Shown: positions 33,786-41,241 of the stretch, one piece after another
Layout of the letters: each line of letters begins with the position of its first letter
Numbering within the stretch: the stretch's first letter is position 1
Assembly (NCBI RefSeq): GCF_029714425.1
Contig: NZ_CP121668.1
Span: 868,001 to 932,000 of the forward strand
Length of the DNA: 64,000 nucleotides
Direction of reading: 5' to 3'
DNA from: Bradyrhizobium sp. CB2312
Lineage (GTDB): Bacteria > Pseudomonadota > Alphaproteobacteria > Rhizobiales > Xanthobacteraceae
Made by a program: the position numbers and the translations under genes
Notes under the pieces: model-generated
What the model was told of the DNA's origin: nothing
What the model saw: only the letters and a program-made list of their open reading frames with translations
The model's database searches: none

Positions 33786-34793
33786 TCACACCGCCGGCTG
33801 CTTCGCCAGCCGGTCCCGCACCTCGGCCGCGATCTCGAACGAGCGCAGCCGTGCGGCATGGTCGTAGATCTGGCCCGTGGTCATCAATTCGTCCGCGCCG
33901 GTCTCGGCGATCAGCGCCTTCAGCTTCGCTTCGACCACTTCCGGTGAGCCGACCGCGGAGCAGGACAGCGACTGCCCGACGCCGGCCTTCTCGGCCGGCG
34001 ACCACAGCGCGTCCATGTCGTCGGCCGGCGGCGGCAGGGGGCCCGGCGTGCCGCGGCGCAGATTGATGAACTGCTGTTGCAGCGAGGAGAACATGCGCCG
34101 TGCCTCCGCGTCGCTGTCGGCGGCGAACACGTTGACGCCCACCATCGCATAGGGCTTGTCGAGCTGGGCCGAGGGCTCGAAACGCGCGCGATATTCGCGC
34201 AGCGCCGGCATCATCATCTGCGGCGCGAAATGCGAGGCGAAAGCGAACGGCAGGCCGAGCATGGCCGCAAGCTGCGCGCCGAACGTGCTCTAGCCCAGGA
34301 TCCAGAGCGGCACCTTCGTCCCCATGCCGGGCACGGCGCGGATCGCCTGGTTCGGCTGCACATCGCCGAGCAGCGCCTGCAATTCCAGCACGTCATGCGG
34401 AAAATTCTCGGACGTGGTGGCGAGGTCGCGCCGCAGCGCCCGCGCGGTGAACTGGTCGGTGCCCGGCGCGCGGCCAAGGCCGAGATCGATCCGCCCGGGA
34501 TAGAGCGATTCCAGCGTGCCGAACTGTTCGGCGATGACAAGCGGCGAATGGTTCGGCAGCATGACCCCGCCGGAGCCGACGCGGATCGTCTTGGTGCCGC
34601 CCGCGACATGCCCGATCACCACCGATGTGGCGGCGCTCGCGATCCCCGTCATGTTGTGATGCTCGGCGAGCCAGAAGCGTTTGAAGCCCCAGCGTTCGGC
34701 ATGTTGCGCGAGATCGAGCGAATTGCGGAACGCCTGCGACGCATCGCCGCCCTGACGGATGGGTGCGAGGTCGAGCACGGAGAAGGGGATCAT
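33786..34793 (-). pseudogene. Luciferase-like flavin monooxygenase, disrupted by an amber codon
   Basis: Reading from [19 protein letters not shown] (34793) to the stop at 33786, the frame encodes a complete LLM-class oxidoreductase of 335 sense codons, with AEHHNM and [10 protein letters not shown] as family marks, except for TAG at 34290-34292. The interrupted context reads VPLWILG-stop-STFGAQLAAML, where the family has a serine at the stop position, so a single TCG to TAG change explains it. There is no frameshift and both halves keep full coding quality, which implies a recent mutation (or a sequencing error). An internal ATG at 34262 could allow re-initiation of the C-terminal half, but the flavin site would be incomplete. 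Confidence 0.88.
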
Positions 34794-34961
34794 GGAAACG
34801 TCCGGGTGGAGCGCGATGCGCGCAGGGACCTCACATGTAATGCCGGACGGGGCAAATGGTAGCGCGACACGGTGCTCGGACGGCGGCGCAACGATGCCAT
34901 TCAAAATTGCCGTGCCTGATACGGGCCTCTCGGCGCGAACCGTCGCCAGACGGAGCGGCAA

Positions 34962-35732
34962 TCACGTTTTCCCGCGCGGGTCTTTCAGGAGATTGGGGGC
35001 GACACGACCGCCGTCACCGAATGCGCCCAGAACCTCACTGCAAAACGCACCGATCTCGGCAGCGTCGGCTCGCACCGCATACTCGGCGTCTGCTTTTTCC
35101 CGCGCCACATCGTCCGCAATCCCTTCGGGGGTAGCGTGCTGCCAATTTGGTCCGTTGCGCAGAAATTCGGTCCACGACGCGCGACCGGCCGCGATGATCG
35201 CTTCTGCGGCCTGTGTATTCGCCCCGACGCCTGCGCATTTGCCGGGAACGGCGAGCGCGTAATACGCTGCGAAAACGGAACTCAATGACTTGTTTGCAGT
35301 GGGCTCTTCGTCCGGTCGCAGCCCGATTCCCGCAATTGCGTCGGCCTTCGTGCATCGGGCCAATGTCTCCGGCGGACCGGGCTTGGTCAGGGACGTGACC
35401 TCAATGACGCCGTTGTCGAGCACCTTCACCTTCTTACGCCACCCCGACGGATTGCCGGGGCCCTTCAGCTTGAGGATGTATCCGTCCTTCAGCTTCTGGT
35501 GCGACACGATGTCGGCGCCGCACATGGAGCCGCCGCAAAACTCGTAACTTGTCGCGCTGATCGAGGTGAGATTGTCGGACTTGCGGTGGTAGGACTGACA
35601 TTGAACGGGACTGTTGCCGTATTTGCCGATCAGCTCGCGGGGGGCGTTGGGATAGGCTTTCGCCTCGCCGGCCTCTGCCGCCATCTGTCCGACGAAGACC
35701 GATAGCAAGGTGATCGCAAACAGCTCTTTCAT
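34962..35732 (-). CDS. Secreted hypothetical protein with cysteine pairs
   Basis: A 256-residue protein with a signal peptide (MKELFAITLLSVFVGQMAAEAGEA). The mature part has a beta-rich N-terminal half with CGGSMCGADIV and a C-terminal helical half with several alanine-rich stretches; six cysteines suggest disulfides in the periplasm. An ATG 15 nt upstream (35747) is possible but adds MGHGT in front of the signal. I recognise no family. Base composition is slightly less GC-rich than its neighbours. Confidence 0.75.
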   Translation of the reverse strand: MKELFAITLLSVFVGQMAAEAGEAKAYPNAPRELIGKYGNSPVQCQSYHRKSDNLTSISATSYEFCGGSMCGADIVSHQKLKDGYILKLKGPGNPSGWRKKVKVLDNGVIEVTSLTKPGPPETLARCTKADAIAGIGLRPDEEPTANKSLSSVFAAYYALAVPGKCAGVGANTQAAEAIIAAGRASWTEFLRNGPNWQHATPEGIADDVAREKADAEYAVRADAAEIGAFCSEVLGAFGDGGRVAPNLLKDPRGKT

Positions 35733-35834
35733 CGTCCCATGCCCCATCGATGTATGAACGCTAGCTCTCGTTGTCTGTGGATGATGCCACGCTCAATGGG
35801 CGAACCTACGACCGCGTCAGCCGGCCTTCAAGCG

Positions 35835-35868
35835 GTAGGATGGGTAGAGCGCAGCAAAACCCATCATG
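35835..35868. repeat. GTAGGATGGGTAGAGC repeat, half copy
   Basis: GTAGGATGGGTAGAGC followed by AAACCCATCATG. It is the left half of the element at 37528-37612; another half copy is at 38150-38184. Confidence 0.7.
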
Positions 35869-36015
35869 TTTCGTCCTCGAACAGAGCCTCTGCCCAGGCA
35901 ACGTTTTTGATCCAGCGGACGTCAGCGCAGGTTTGACTTACGTCAACATTCGGAACCTGGCTTCATTTTTCATTGTCAGCATTGCCTGCTTCGATCTTCT
36001 TCCAGGAGAGACATC

Positions 36016-36192
36016 ATGGCCGATCCGACCAAGCTCTCGGTTGAGAAAGCGCTCGAAAAGATACGTCAGCGTGACGAGCCGAAATCAGAGAATTCACGCC
36101 TTGATGAAAAAACCGACGCTCTCAATGAAGAGATAAAGCGTATGAGAGCACAAAGGCTCCGCCTTGAACGAGGACAGGGCAAGCGTGGCTGA
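36016..36192 (+). CDS. Small coiled-coil protein
   Basis: A 58-residue protein (MADPTKLSVEKALEKIRQRD...) rich in Lys, Glu and Arg with heptad-like Leu/Ile spacing, so a single amphipathic helix or coiled coil is expected. AGGAGAG lies 6 nt before the ATG, and a less GC-rich upstream region holds a plausible promoter. Short charged helical proteins of this kind are common in Bradyrhizobium, but no function is known to me. Confidence 0.65.
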   Translation: MADPTKLSVEKALEKIRQRDEPKSENSRLDEKTDALNEEIKRMRAQRLRLERGQGKRG

Positions 36193-36400
36193 ACGGTGCG
36201 GCTCGGTAGATGGATAAGGGCGCATTCTGAGAGACCCGCGGGTCGCCATGTCGCTTGGCGTCCGTCTGCGACGACGCGGCCTTCGTTCACAACCCTGTTA
36301 TTCCGGCCTGTGGCGCCGTTCGTCCCAACTGGGCGTTTCGCCCCTGTTGTTGTACCCTCGCCGGAGCCAAGCCCTTGCATGGCCGCCCGGAGGAACCGAC

Positions 36401-36886
36401 ATGACCACGGTCGTCTTCAATCGCCGCACCCTCCTCACCGCTGGCGGCACTCTCCTTGCCGGCGCGTCCGGGCTTCTGTTGCCGGTCCGTGCCGAAGGCC
36501 TCGCGCCGACCGAAACGATGTCGGGCGGAGCGAACAATTATCGCAAGGGCGCGGCGATCGTGGAGCGGATCGGCAAGGGCGGCTTCTGGATGAGCGGCAC
36601 GGTGCGCCGCGCCGGCGACGGGGCTCCGCTCGCGGGACAGCGCATCCAGATCTGGGCGCACACGGTCGAAGGGCAGGAGCACGAGCCGCAGAGCCACGGC
36701 GCTACGCTCACCGACAAGGACGGCAAGTTCCGGCTCGAGATGCCGCAGATCATTCCGATCTTCGGCCAGCCGCATGGCCACCTCGCCTATGACAGCGGTG
36801 AATTCAAGACCGTGTTCCTGCGGCCGGTGATGCGGAGCCCGAAGGAAACCAGCCTCGAGGCGCATTTCGTCCTTGCGCCGGCCTGA
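36401..36886 (+). CDS. Tat-exported transthyretin/dioxygenase-like beta-sandwich protein
   Basis: A 161-residue protein with a twin-arginine-type leader (NRRTLLTAGGTLLAGASGLLL). The mature domain resembles the beta-sandwich core of intradiol dioxygenases or carboxypeptidase regulatory domains: GTVRRAGDGAPLAGQRIQIWAHT and TDKDGKFRLEMP. The Tyr/His iron ligands of active intradiol enzymes are not evident, except HGHLAYD. GGAGGAACCGAC precedes the ATG. It is followed by a ferric-reductase-like membrane protein after 12 bp, suggesting a periplasmic redox or metal-binding pair. Confidence 0.78.
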   Translation: MTTVVFNRRTLLTAGGTLLAGASGLLLPVRAEGLAPTETMSGGANNYRKGAAIVERIGKGGFWMSGTVRRAGDGAPLAGQRIQIWAHTVEGQEHEPQSHGATLTDKDGKFRLEMPQIIPIFGQPHGHLAYDSGEFKTVFLRPVMRSPKETSLEAHFVLAPA

Positions 36887-36898
36887 GCGAACCAGCGA

Positions 36899-37531
36899 AT
36901 GACGGGGTGGAAGCTCGCCCGGGTGATCCTGATCTGGGCCGCGCTCGTTTTGGCCATCGGCATGCCGATCGCCGCTGCAGCAACAAGCGAGCAGCTCGCC
37001 TGGCGCGGCCCGGTCTACATCCTCGCCGGCTTCGCCGGGATCGTTGCGCTCGCTCTCGTGCTGGTTCAGCCCTTGTTGATCGGCGGATATCTGCCGGGCC
37101 TCTCGGCCTATCGCGGTCGGCGCGCGCATCACTGGATCGGCGGCGCGCTGGCCCTGGCGATCGTGATCCACGTCGCCGGCCTCTGGATCACCAGTCCCCC
37201 TGATATGATCGACGCGCTGACCTACACATCGCCGACGCCGTTCTCCCCCTTCGGCGTCACCGCCATGTGGGCGATCTTCGCCGTCGCGCTGCTGGCCCTG
37301 CTGCGCCGGCGATTGGGTTTGCGGCCGCGAACCTGGCGCTTCGTTCATATGCCGCTGGCGATCGTCATCGTTGCCGGCAGCGTCGCCCATTGTCTGCTGA
37401 TCGAGGGAACGATGGAGACGATCTCGAAGGCGGCGCTATGCGCGCTGGTGCTTGCGGCAACCGTCAAGGCCATGGTCGATCTTCAGGTGTGGCGAAAGCG
37501 AAGGACGCTCCGCGGCAGTGAGCCCGCGTAG
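36899..37531 (+). CDS. Ferric-reductase-like transmembrane protein
   Basis: A 210-residue membrane protein with about six helices. Histidines in RAHHWIGGALALAIVIHVAGLW and WRFVHMPLAIVIVAGSVAHCLL are spaced as the two b-heme ligand pairs of the ferric reductase-like domain. There is no cytoplasmic flavin domain, so electrons must come from another protein. It lies 12 bp after the Tat-exported gene. The stop codon TAG at 37529-37531 belongs to the GTAGGATGGG repeat that begins at 37528, so the repeat insertion set the C-terminus. Confidence 0.85.
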   Translation: MTGWKLARVILIWAALVLAIGMPIAAAATSEQLAWRGPVYILAGFAGIVALALVLVQPLLIGGYLPGLSAYRGRRAHHWIGGALALAIVIHVAGLWITSPPDMIDALTYTSPTPFSPFGVTAMWAIFAVALLALLRRRLGLRPRTWRFVHMPLAIVIVAGSVAHCLLIEGTMETISKAALCALVLAATVKAMVDLQVWRKRRTLRGSEPA

Positions 37532-37612
37532 GATGGGTAGAGCGAAGCGAAACCCATCATGCGTCAGCGCTGATGAAGCGCGATGAGTTTCGCTTCGCTC
37601 TACCCATCCTAC
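37528..37612. repeat. GTAGGATGGGTAGAGC inverted-repeat element, full copy
   Basis: GTAGGATGGGTAGAGCGAAG at the left mirrors CTTCGCTCTACCCATCCTAC at the right, with AAACCCATCATGCGT and GCGATGAGTTT inside. It overlaps the last codon of the preceding gene. Confidence 0.8.
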
Positions 37613-37666
37613 GAGCTGACGCGCGCTCTCCTTGCCGCAGATTGCAGCGGGGCGTATCCTCGCGCA

Positions 37667-38143
37667 ATGGCTGTCACTGCCCCCGACCTGAAAGCGTTCC
37701 TGCTCGCAACGCCATTCTTCGGTGGTCTTGCGGATCAAAGTCTAGACCTCCTGAGGTCGATGCTGGTCGAACGCCGCTTCGATCCCGGCGCAACGGTCGT
37801 GGCCGAGGGCGAGCCGGGTCGCTCGCTGTTCATCATCGAATCCGGCCGGCTCGCGGTGAGCAAACGGGCGAATGCGGGAGGCATCATCCCGATTTCCGTT
37901 CTGGAGCGCGGCGATTTCTTCGGCGAGATGACCCTGATCGAAATGCAGAACCGCTCCGCCACGGTGATCGCAGAAAGTCCGACGGTGCTGTACGAACTGA
38001 CCGCCAAAAATCTCTACGCCTGCTACAAGGCCGACATCCACGCCTATGTGATCGTCCTGCAGAACATCAATCGCGAGCTGTGCCGGCGGCTGCGAAGGGC
38101 CGATGATCGGTTCGCCGGGCGCGAGGTGGGTGACGACAATTGA
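37667..38143 (+). CDS. Cyclic nucleotide-binding (Crp-like sensor) domain protein
   Basis: A 158-residue protein made of one cNMP-binding beta roll: FDPGATVVAEGEPGRSLFIIESGRLAV and the phosphate-binding-cassette-like RGDFFGEMTLIEMQNRSATVIAES. There is no DNA-binding domain after it; the C-terminal helix ends RRLRRADDRF. It may therefore act as a stand-alone regulatory subunit. An upstream in-frame extension exists but lies inside the repeat at 37528-37612, so the ATG at 37667 is preferred. The ligand (cAMP, cGMP or none) cannot be judged. Confidence 0.83.
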   Translation: MAVTAPDLKAFLLATPFFGGLADQSLDLLRSMLVERRFDPGATVVAEGEPGRSLFIIESGRLAVSKRANAGGIIPISVLERGDFFGEMTLIEMQNRSATVIAESPTVLYELTAKNLYACYKADIHAYVIVLQNINRELCRRLRRADDRFAGREVGDDN

Positions 38144-38149
38144 TCGTGC

Positions 38150-38184
38150 GTAGGATGGGTAGAGCACTTGCGAAACCCATCATG
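38150..38184. repeat. GTAGGATGGGTAGAGC repeat, half copy 2
   Basis: GTAGGATGGGTAGAGCACTT and AAACCCATCATG, a left-half copy like that at 35835-35868, just after the cNMP-domain gene. Confidence 0.7.
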
Positions 38185-38296
38185 CTTCGCCACGGAGCAG
38201 TTTCGTCACGGAGCAAGGCTTCGACGGCATTCGCTTCCACCTTCGCTCGATGAGCTACTGCGGACAAGTCGCTCCGCCCGTCCTGCTAGCGGGAGG

Positions 38297-38500
38297 TCAC
38301 GACTTATCGTGCGCGTACTTCTCCAGGAGCAGCCGATTATATTCGTCTCTCACGGCTCTCTTCGAAACATGCCCTTTTCGGTCTTTGGCAATCTTCAGAA
38401 GATCACGATCAGTTGGTGCCCGTGATTTCCGCCTGAATTTCGCGAAGAGTGGGGTCGTAGGCGCCGACGTCCTTCCAAACAGCCCGTCAAACCATCCCAT
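38297..38500 (-). CDS. Small basic hypothetical protein
   Basis: A 67-residue protein starting MGWFDGLFGRTSAPTT, with an amphipathic N-terminus and a Lys/Arg-rich remainder (KFRRKSRAPTDRDLLKIAKDRKGHVSKRAV). GGGAGG lies 5 nt before the ATG on the minus strand, a strong ribosome binding site that supports it as real. The WFDGLFG start may be membrane-associating. No family is recognised; overlapping plus-strand frames look like shadows. Confidence 0.6.
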   Translation of the reverse strand: MGWFDGLFGRTSAPTTPLFAKFRRKSRAPTDRDLLKIAKDRKGHVSKRAVRDEYNRLLLEKYAHDKS

Positions 38501-39120
38501 TGTGTCCTCCCGGACAGACCGCGAGGTATGAGACTATCACTCTGAATTTGGAGGGCAAACGGACAGTGCGACTGCATCTTTCTCGAAAGGCTCGCCACCA
38601 CATGGTCCGCGACGGGGGCTGGCCTCAAGCGACGCAGTTCAAATGCCGGTGAGCGGCTGGGCCGCGGCTCAGGCGCGTCGGATGAGCCGCAACTCCTTGC
38701 TTCGCGGATTCGTGCAATATATTCCAGGTTGTGGTGCGCGAGATGCGTTCGCTGACGCGATTACAGCAGCGCCATCGAGTGTAGCGAGTTTCTATGAAAG
38801 CCGAAGGCAACGATGCCGGACAGAAGCAACGCAATCCCAGTCACGATCAGGCAACACGCAAACACTATCGAAGCCTCTTGCTCGTCATCCACGGCAAGGA
38901 CGATAATAGATAAAATTTTACCGACAATCGAAAGGAAGAATTAACCTTACCTGCGCGGTGCAATCTCGACCCGTCCGGCAACACACCTCCTGCGCGTGTC
39001 GGTTTTTTGGATCGCAAGCGCGGTCGCGGACCGCGCATGGAGAGTCCAGTGTACCCCTGACTCCAGACGTCGGGGGCCTTTCAAGGTTCTTCTGCTCGGA
39101 GCCAAGAGCGGCTCGTTGGG
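38501..39120. other. 620-bp region without a convincing gene
   Basis: Less GC-rich than its neighbours. A 39-codon frame at 38794-38913 (MKAEGNDAGQKQRNPSHDQA...) has only weak support. The stretch around 38955-38985 resembles the left end of the long repeat at 39985 (GACCCGTCCGGCAACACACC). Otherwise nothing recognisable is seen. Confidence 0.5.
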
Positions 39121-39816
39121 TCAAATACTTCCAGCCAACCTCGCGTCCTGGCGGATGTGGACTTGTGGACGTTGAAAGTCCTCGTTGAGGAACAGAACGT
39201 CGGCATTCTTCTCGGGCGCACACAAGCGTTCATAAAGATCGAATGCGGGACGGTATCTCTCAGCATAGAGCCGTTGCGCGAGGACCTCATCACCGAGGTG
39301 AACGGCATCACGGGTCACACCTCTATGTTCAGAAGTCTGCTCCGACGTCTTTACGAAAATCGTTACATCCCAATCGTCGCGCAGTTCAGGTCGCTGAAGA
39401 AACGTGCCATCGACAATAAGAATGGCATTGGCTGGTGCCAATTGTGGTTCCTGTTCGATGGGCAAGTCATTTTCCAGATCAAAGGATTGCGTGCGATACA
39501 GACGGTTTCCCTCCGGCCCCAATGGAGCAAGCAGGAGCGTCTTCACCGCAGCCAGATCGCGCGCATCGTAGTAATAGCCTTCGGCTGAATAGCGACCGCG
39601 GGCATAGCGCTCGGCCCTGGGACGATGAAAGCCGTCGATCGACGTTCTAATAACAGGACAGCCTTTGCTGCGAACGCGCGACGCGATCTCGTCAGCCAGA
39701 GTCGTCTTGCCGGAAGCAGTGCGGCCATCGATCGCCACCCTGACAGGCCGTCCCAACGAAACACGCAAGAGCCTTGTTGCGAGTTTTTCCAGAACTGTTG
39801 CCTTGTCCGCCGTCAT
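39121..39816 (-). CDS. Uridine kinase-like P-loop protein
   Basis: A 231-residue P-loop kinase-fold protein. Walker A GRTASGKTT is near residue 32; the following IRTSIDGFHRPRAERYARGRYSAEGYYYDARD corresponds to the uridine kinase DxFH substrate segment, and ILIVDGTFLQRPEL is the Walker B region. Bacterial relatives are annotated as nucleoside or uridine kinases of uncertain substrate. It is monocistronic, lower in GC than the surrounding genes and next to a long repeat, so it may have been acquired by transfer. Confidence 0.82.
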   Translation of the reverse strand: MTADKATVLEKLATRLLRVSLGRPVRVAIDGRTASGKTTLADEIASRVRSKGCPVIRTSIDGFHRPRAERYARGRYSAEGYYYDARDLAAVKTLLLAPLGPEGNRLYRTQSFDLENDLPIEQEPQLAPANAILIVDGTFLQRPELRDDWDVTIFVKTSEQTSEHRGVTRDAVHLGDEVLAQRLYAERYRPAFDLYERLCAPEKNADVLFLNEDFQRPQVHIRQDARLAGSI

Positions 39817-39984
39817 AAATCCGTTTCTTTTCGTTTCGAAGCCGGTGAGAAATTTGCTTACCTCATCGAGAGGGAAACATACCGGGGCCGTGCACGTTTT
39901 GGTAGTCGATCAATGAGCTTGCTCGTGCCGTGCTGAACTGGGCTGAAAGCCGTGCGTCGTCGCCAGTGCTGATCATCGGCGCCA

Positions 39985-40575
39985 ATCCGACCCGTCGGGC
40001 AACACACCCGCCTCCGCCAAAACCCCGTCAATCCTCCCTCGAAAAAATATTCCACTTTACCGAAATTCGGATTTACGGCATTATCCCGCCATCCCGGTCC
40101 CCGGAGAGGGGCGATCGTACGTCGTGTCGAACGTGGATCGGGGTGCGGTGGACGCGGCAGCGCCGGGCACGGGTATGCGGAACCAGGGCGAGATGAACCT
40201 CGTGAGGTCTTCGCTCCGTGCGGACGGACGGCGCTGTGTCCGGCGAAGCTACTCAAGCGAAGCCGGGCCAGCTGCGTACGGCGAAAGCGCGTGGTCCTGA
40301 CCGTCGTTGCTACGGTCAAGCCTTGCGGAGATGGATCGAGGCTCAACCGGGTTTCGGGACGTCGCCAATTCGCGAGGTGACGGAGGCCAGAAGGAACTCG
40401 GCTCCGGGGAGAGCGCGTATAAGCCGTCAGACCATCGCGCAGGGAAGGCCGGGTGTTTTCCGGCCCACCTGTTTCCCGCCTGCGCATTTGCGTGTGCAAT
40501 TCTTCGCGCAGCGGATCATGGGTGCCAGCCGGCACCCGGCCTTCCCTGCGCCCTCTTCATTGGAAGAGGGCGAAA
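39985..40575. repeat. Long bradyrhizobial-type noncoding repeat element
   Basis: From GACCCGTCGGGCAACACACC through TTTACCGAAATTCGGATTTA, GTGCGGTGGACGCG and GGGGAGAGCGCGTATAAGCC to CCCTGCGCCCTCTTC, the stretch matches a structured element I recognise as recurrent in Bradyrhizobium-related genomes. Near its right end GCGCAGGGAAGGCCGGGTG (40437-40455) and CACCCGGCCTTCCCTGCGC (40533-40551) are perfect 19-bp inverted arms. Several open frames cross it, but none has a protein-like pattern. Exact boundaries are uncertain. Confidence 0.65.
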
Positions 40576-40644
40576 GAGGAGAGCAAAACTCGGGCGTCTG
40601 GTGCCGCGAGAATGCTGATCTGCGCGTGATTGAACCGAAGAAAA

Positions 40645-40719
40645 TGGTGCTGCCAGACAGGATTGAACTGTCGACCTCTCCATTACCAATGGAGTGCTCT
40701 ACCACTGAGCTACGGCAGC
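40645..40719 (-). tRNA. tRNA-Thr (GGT)
   Basis: The minus strand reads GCTGCCGTAGCTCAGTGGTA... with acceptor stem GCTGCCG/TGGCAGC, D loop AGTGGTA, anticodon stem CTCCA/TGGAG around loop TTGGTAA (anticodon GGT), T-arm sequence GTTCAATCC and encoded 3-prime ACCA. All stems pair. It serves ACC/ACT threonine codons. Confidence 0.96.
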
Positions 40720-41034
40720 ATGTGCTGGGATCAGAATCGGCCGCCAAGGGGCCTACCAAGCGGGCCGATATCTGCCACAACCCCCCCTCCTGTGCAAGCT
40801 TGCTAGCTCCGTCAAAACGAGAAAATCGGGCCGATATTGGGGCCAAAATGCCCGTTTTGGCGCGAAACGACCGACTTTCTGCCGATTCGGGTTCCGATAT
40901 CCCCACCCAACTGGCCAGTTGGCCCGCTTGCCGGATTCGACTCATTTGGAGTTTCGCACGATCGAATTGCGCGCGCCTCTTGAGCTGCCACGTTGATGGG
41001 GCATGTTATCGCCGATCCCGTGAATGGAGCTGTG
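40720..41034. other. Promoter region between tRNA-Thr and the 41035 gene
   Basis: No gene is seen. Two symmetric sequences stand out: GCCAAAA-TGCCCG-TTTTGGC near 40845, a possible hairpin, and the perfect 14-bp palindrome CAACTGGCCAGTTG at 40908-40921. The promoter of the minus-strand tRNA must lie at the left end. Confidence 0.45.
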
Positions 41035-41223
41035 ATGGCCGACGAGAACGACAAGCGCGCGCGGCAGGCGAAGACGTCCCGGGACGACCGGCTGAAATCG
41101 GCGCTGCGCGAAAATCTGAAGCGACGGAAGGTGCAGGCGCGCGAACGCGCCGCAGGTACCGAGCCCGAGCAGAACGATAACGGTTCCCTCGACGAGGAAG
41201 CCGCCGGGAAGGCCGGCGGCTAG
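41035..41223 (+). CDS. Small basic conserved-type protein
   Basis: A 62-residue, highly charged protein (MADENDKRARQAKTSRDDRL...KSALRENLKRRKVQARERAA), predicted to be one long helix with an acidic C-terminus. TGGAG lies just before the ATG. Similar short basic proteins occur next to tRNA-Thr in relatives, as far as I recall. No function is known; the gene precedes a flavoprotein gene by 18 bp and may be co-transcribed with it. Confidence 0.65.
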   Translation: MADENDKRARQAKTSRDDRLKSALRENLKRRKVQARERAAGTEPEQNDNGSLDEEAAGKAGG

Positions 41224-41241
41224 GTTTTGCAATGAGCGAGA

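Noticed and set aside
38250..38531. 93-codon plus frame MSYCGQVAPPVLLAGG
   Set aside because: It lies opposite the 67-residue minus gene that has a strong ribosome binding site, and its start includes repeat-like sequence.
39858..40535. 225-codon minus frame and overlapping plus frames around 40.2-41.2 kb
   Set aside because: They cross the long noncoding repeat and the tRNA-Thr gene, so they are very unlikely to be proteins.
40437..40551. 19-bp perfect inverted repeat considered as a possible CRISPR-like or integron site
   Set aside because: There is one pair only, without repeat-spacer periodicity, and it belongs to the long interspersed element.
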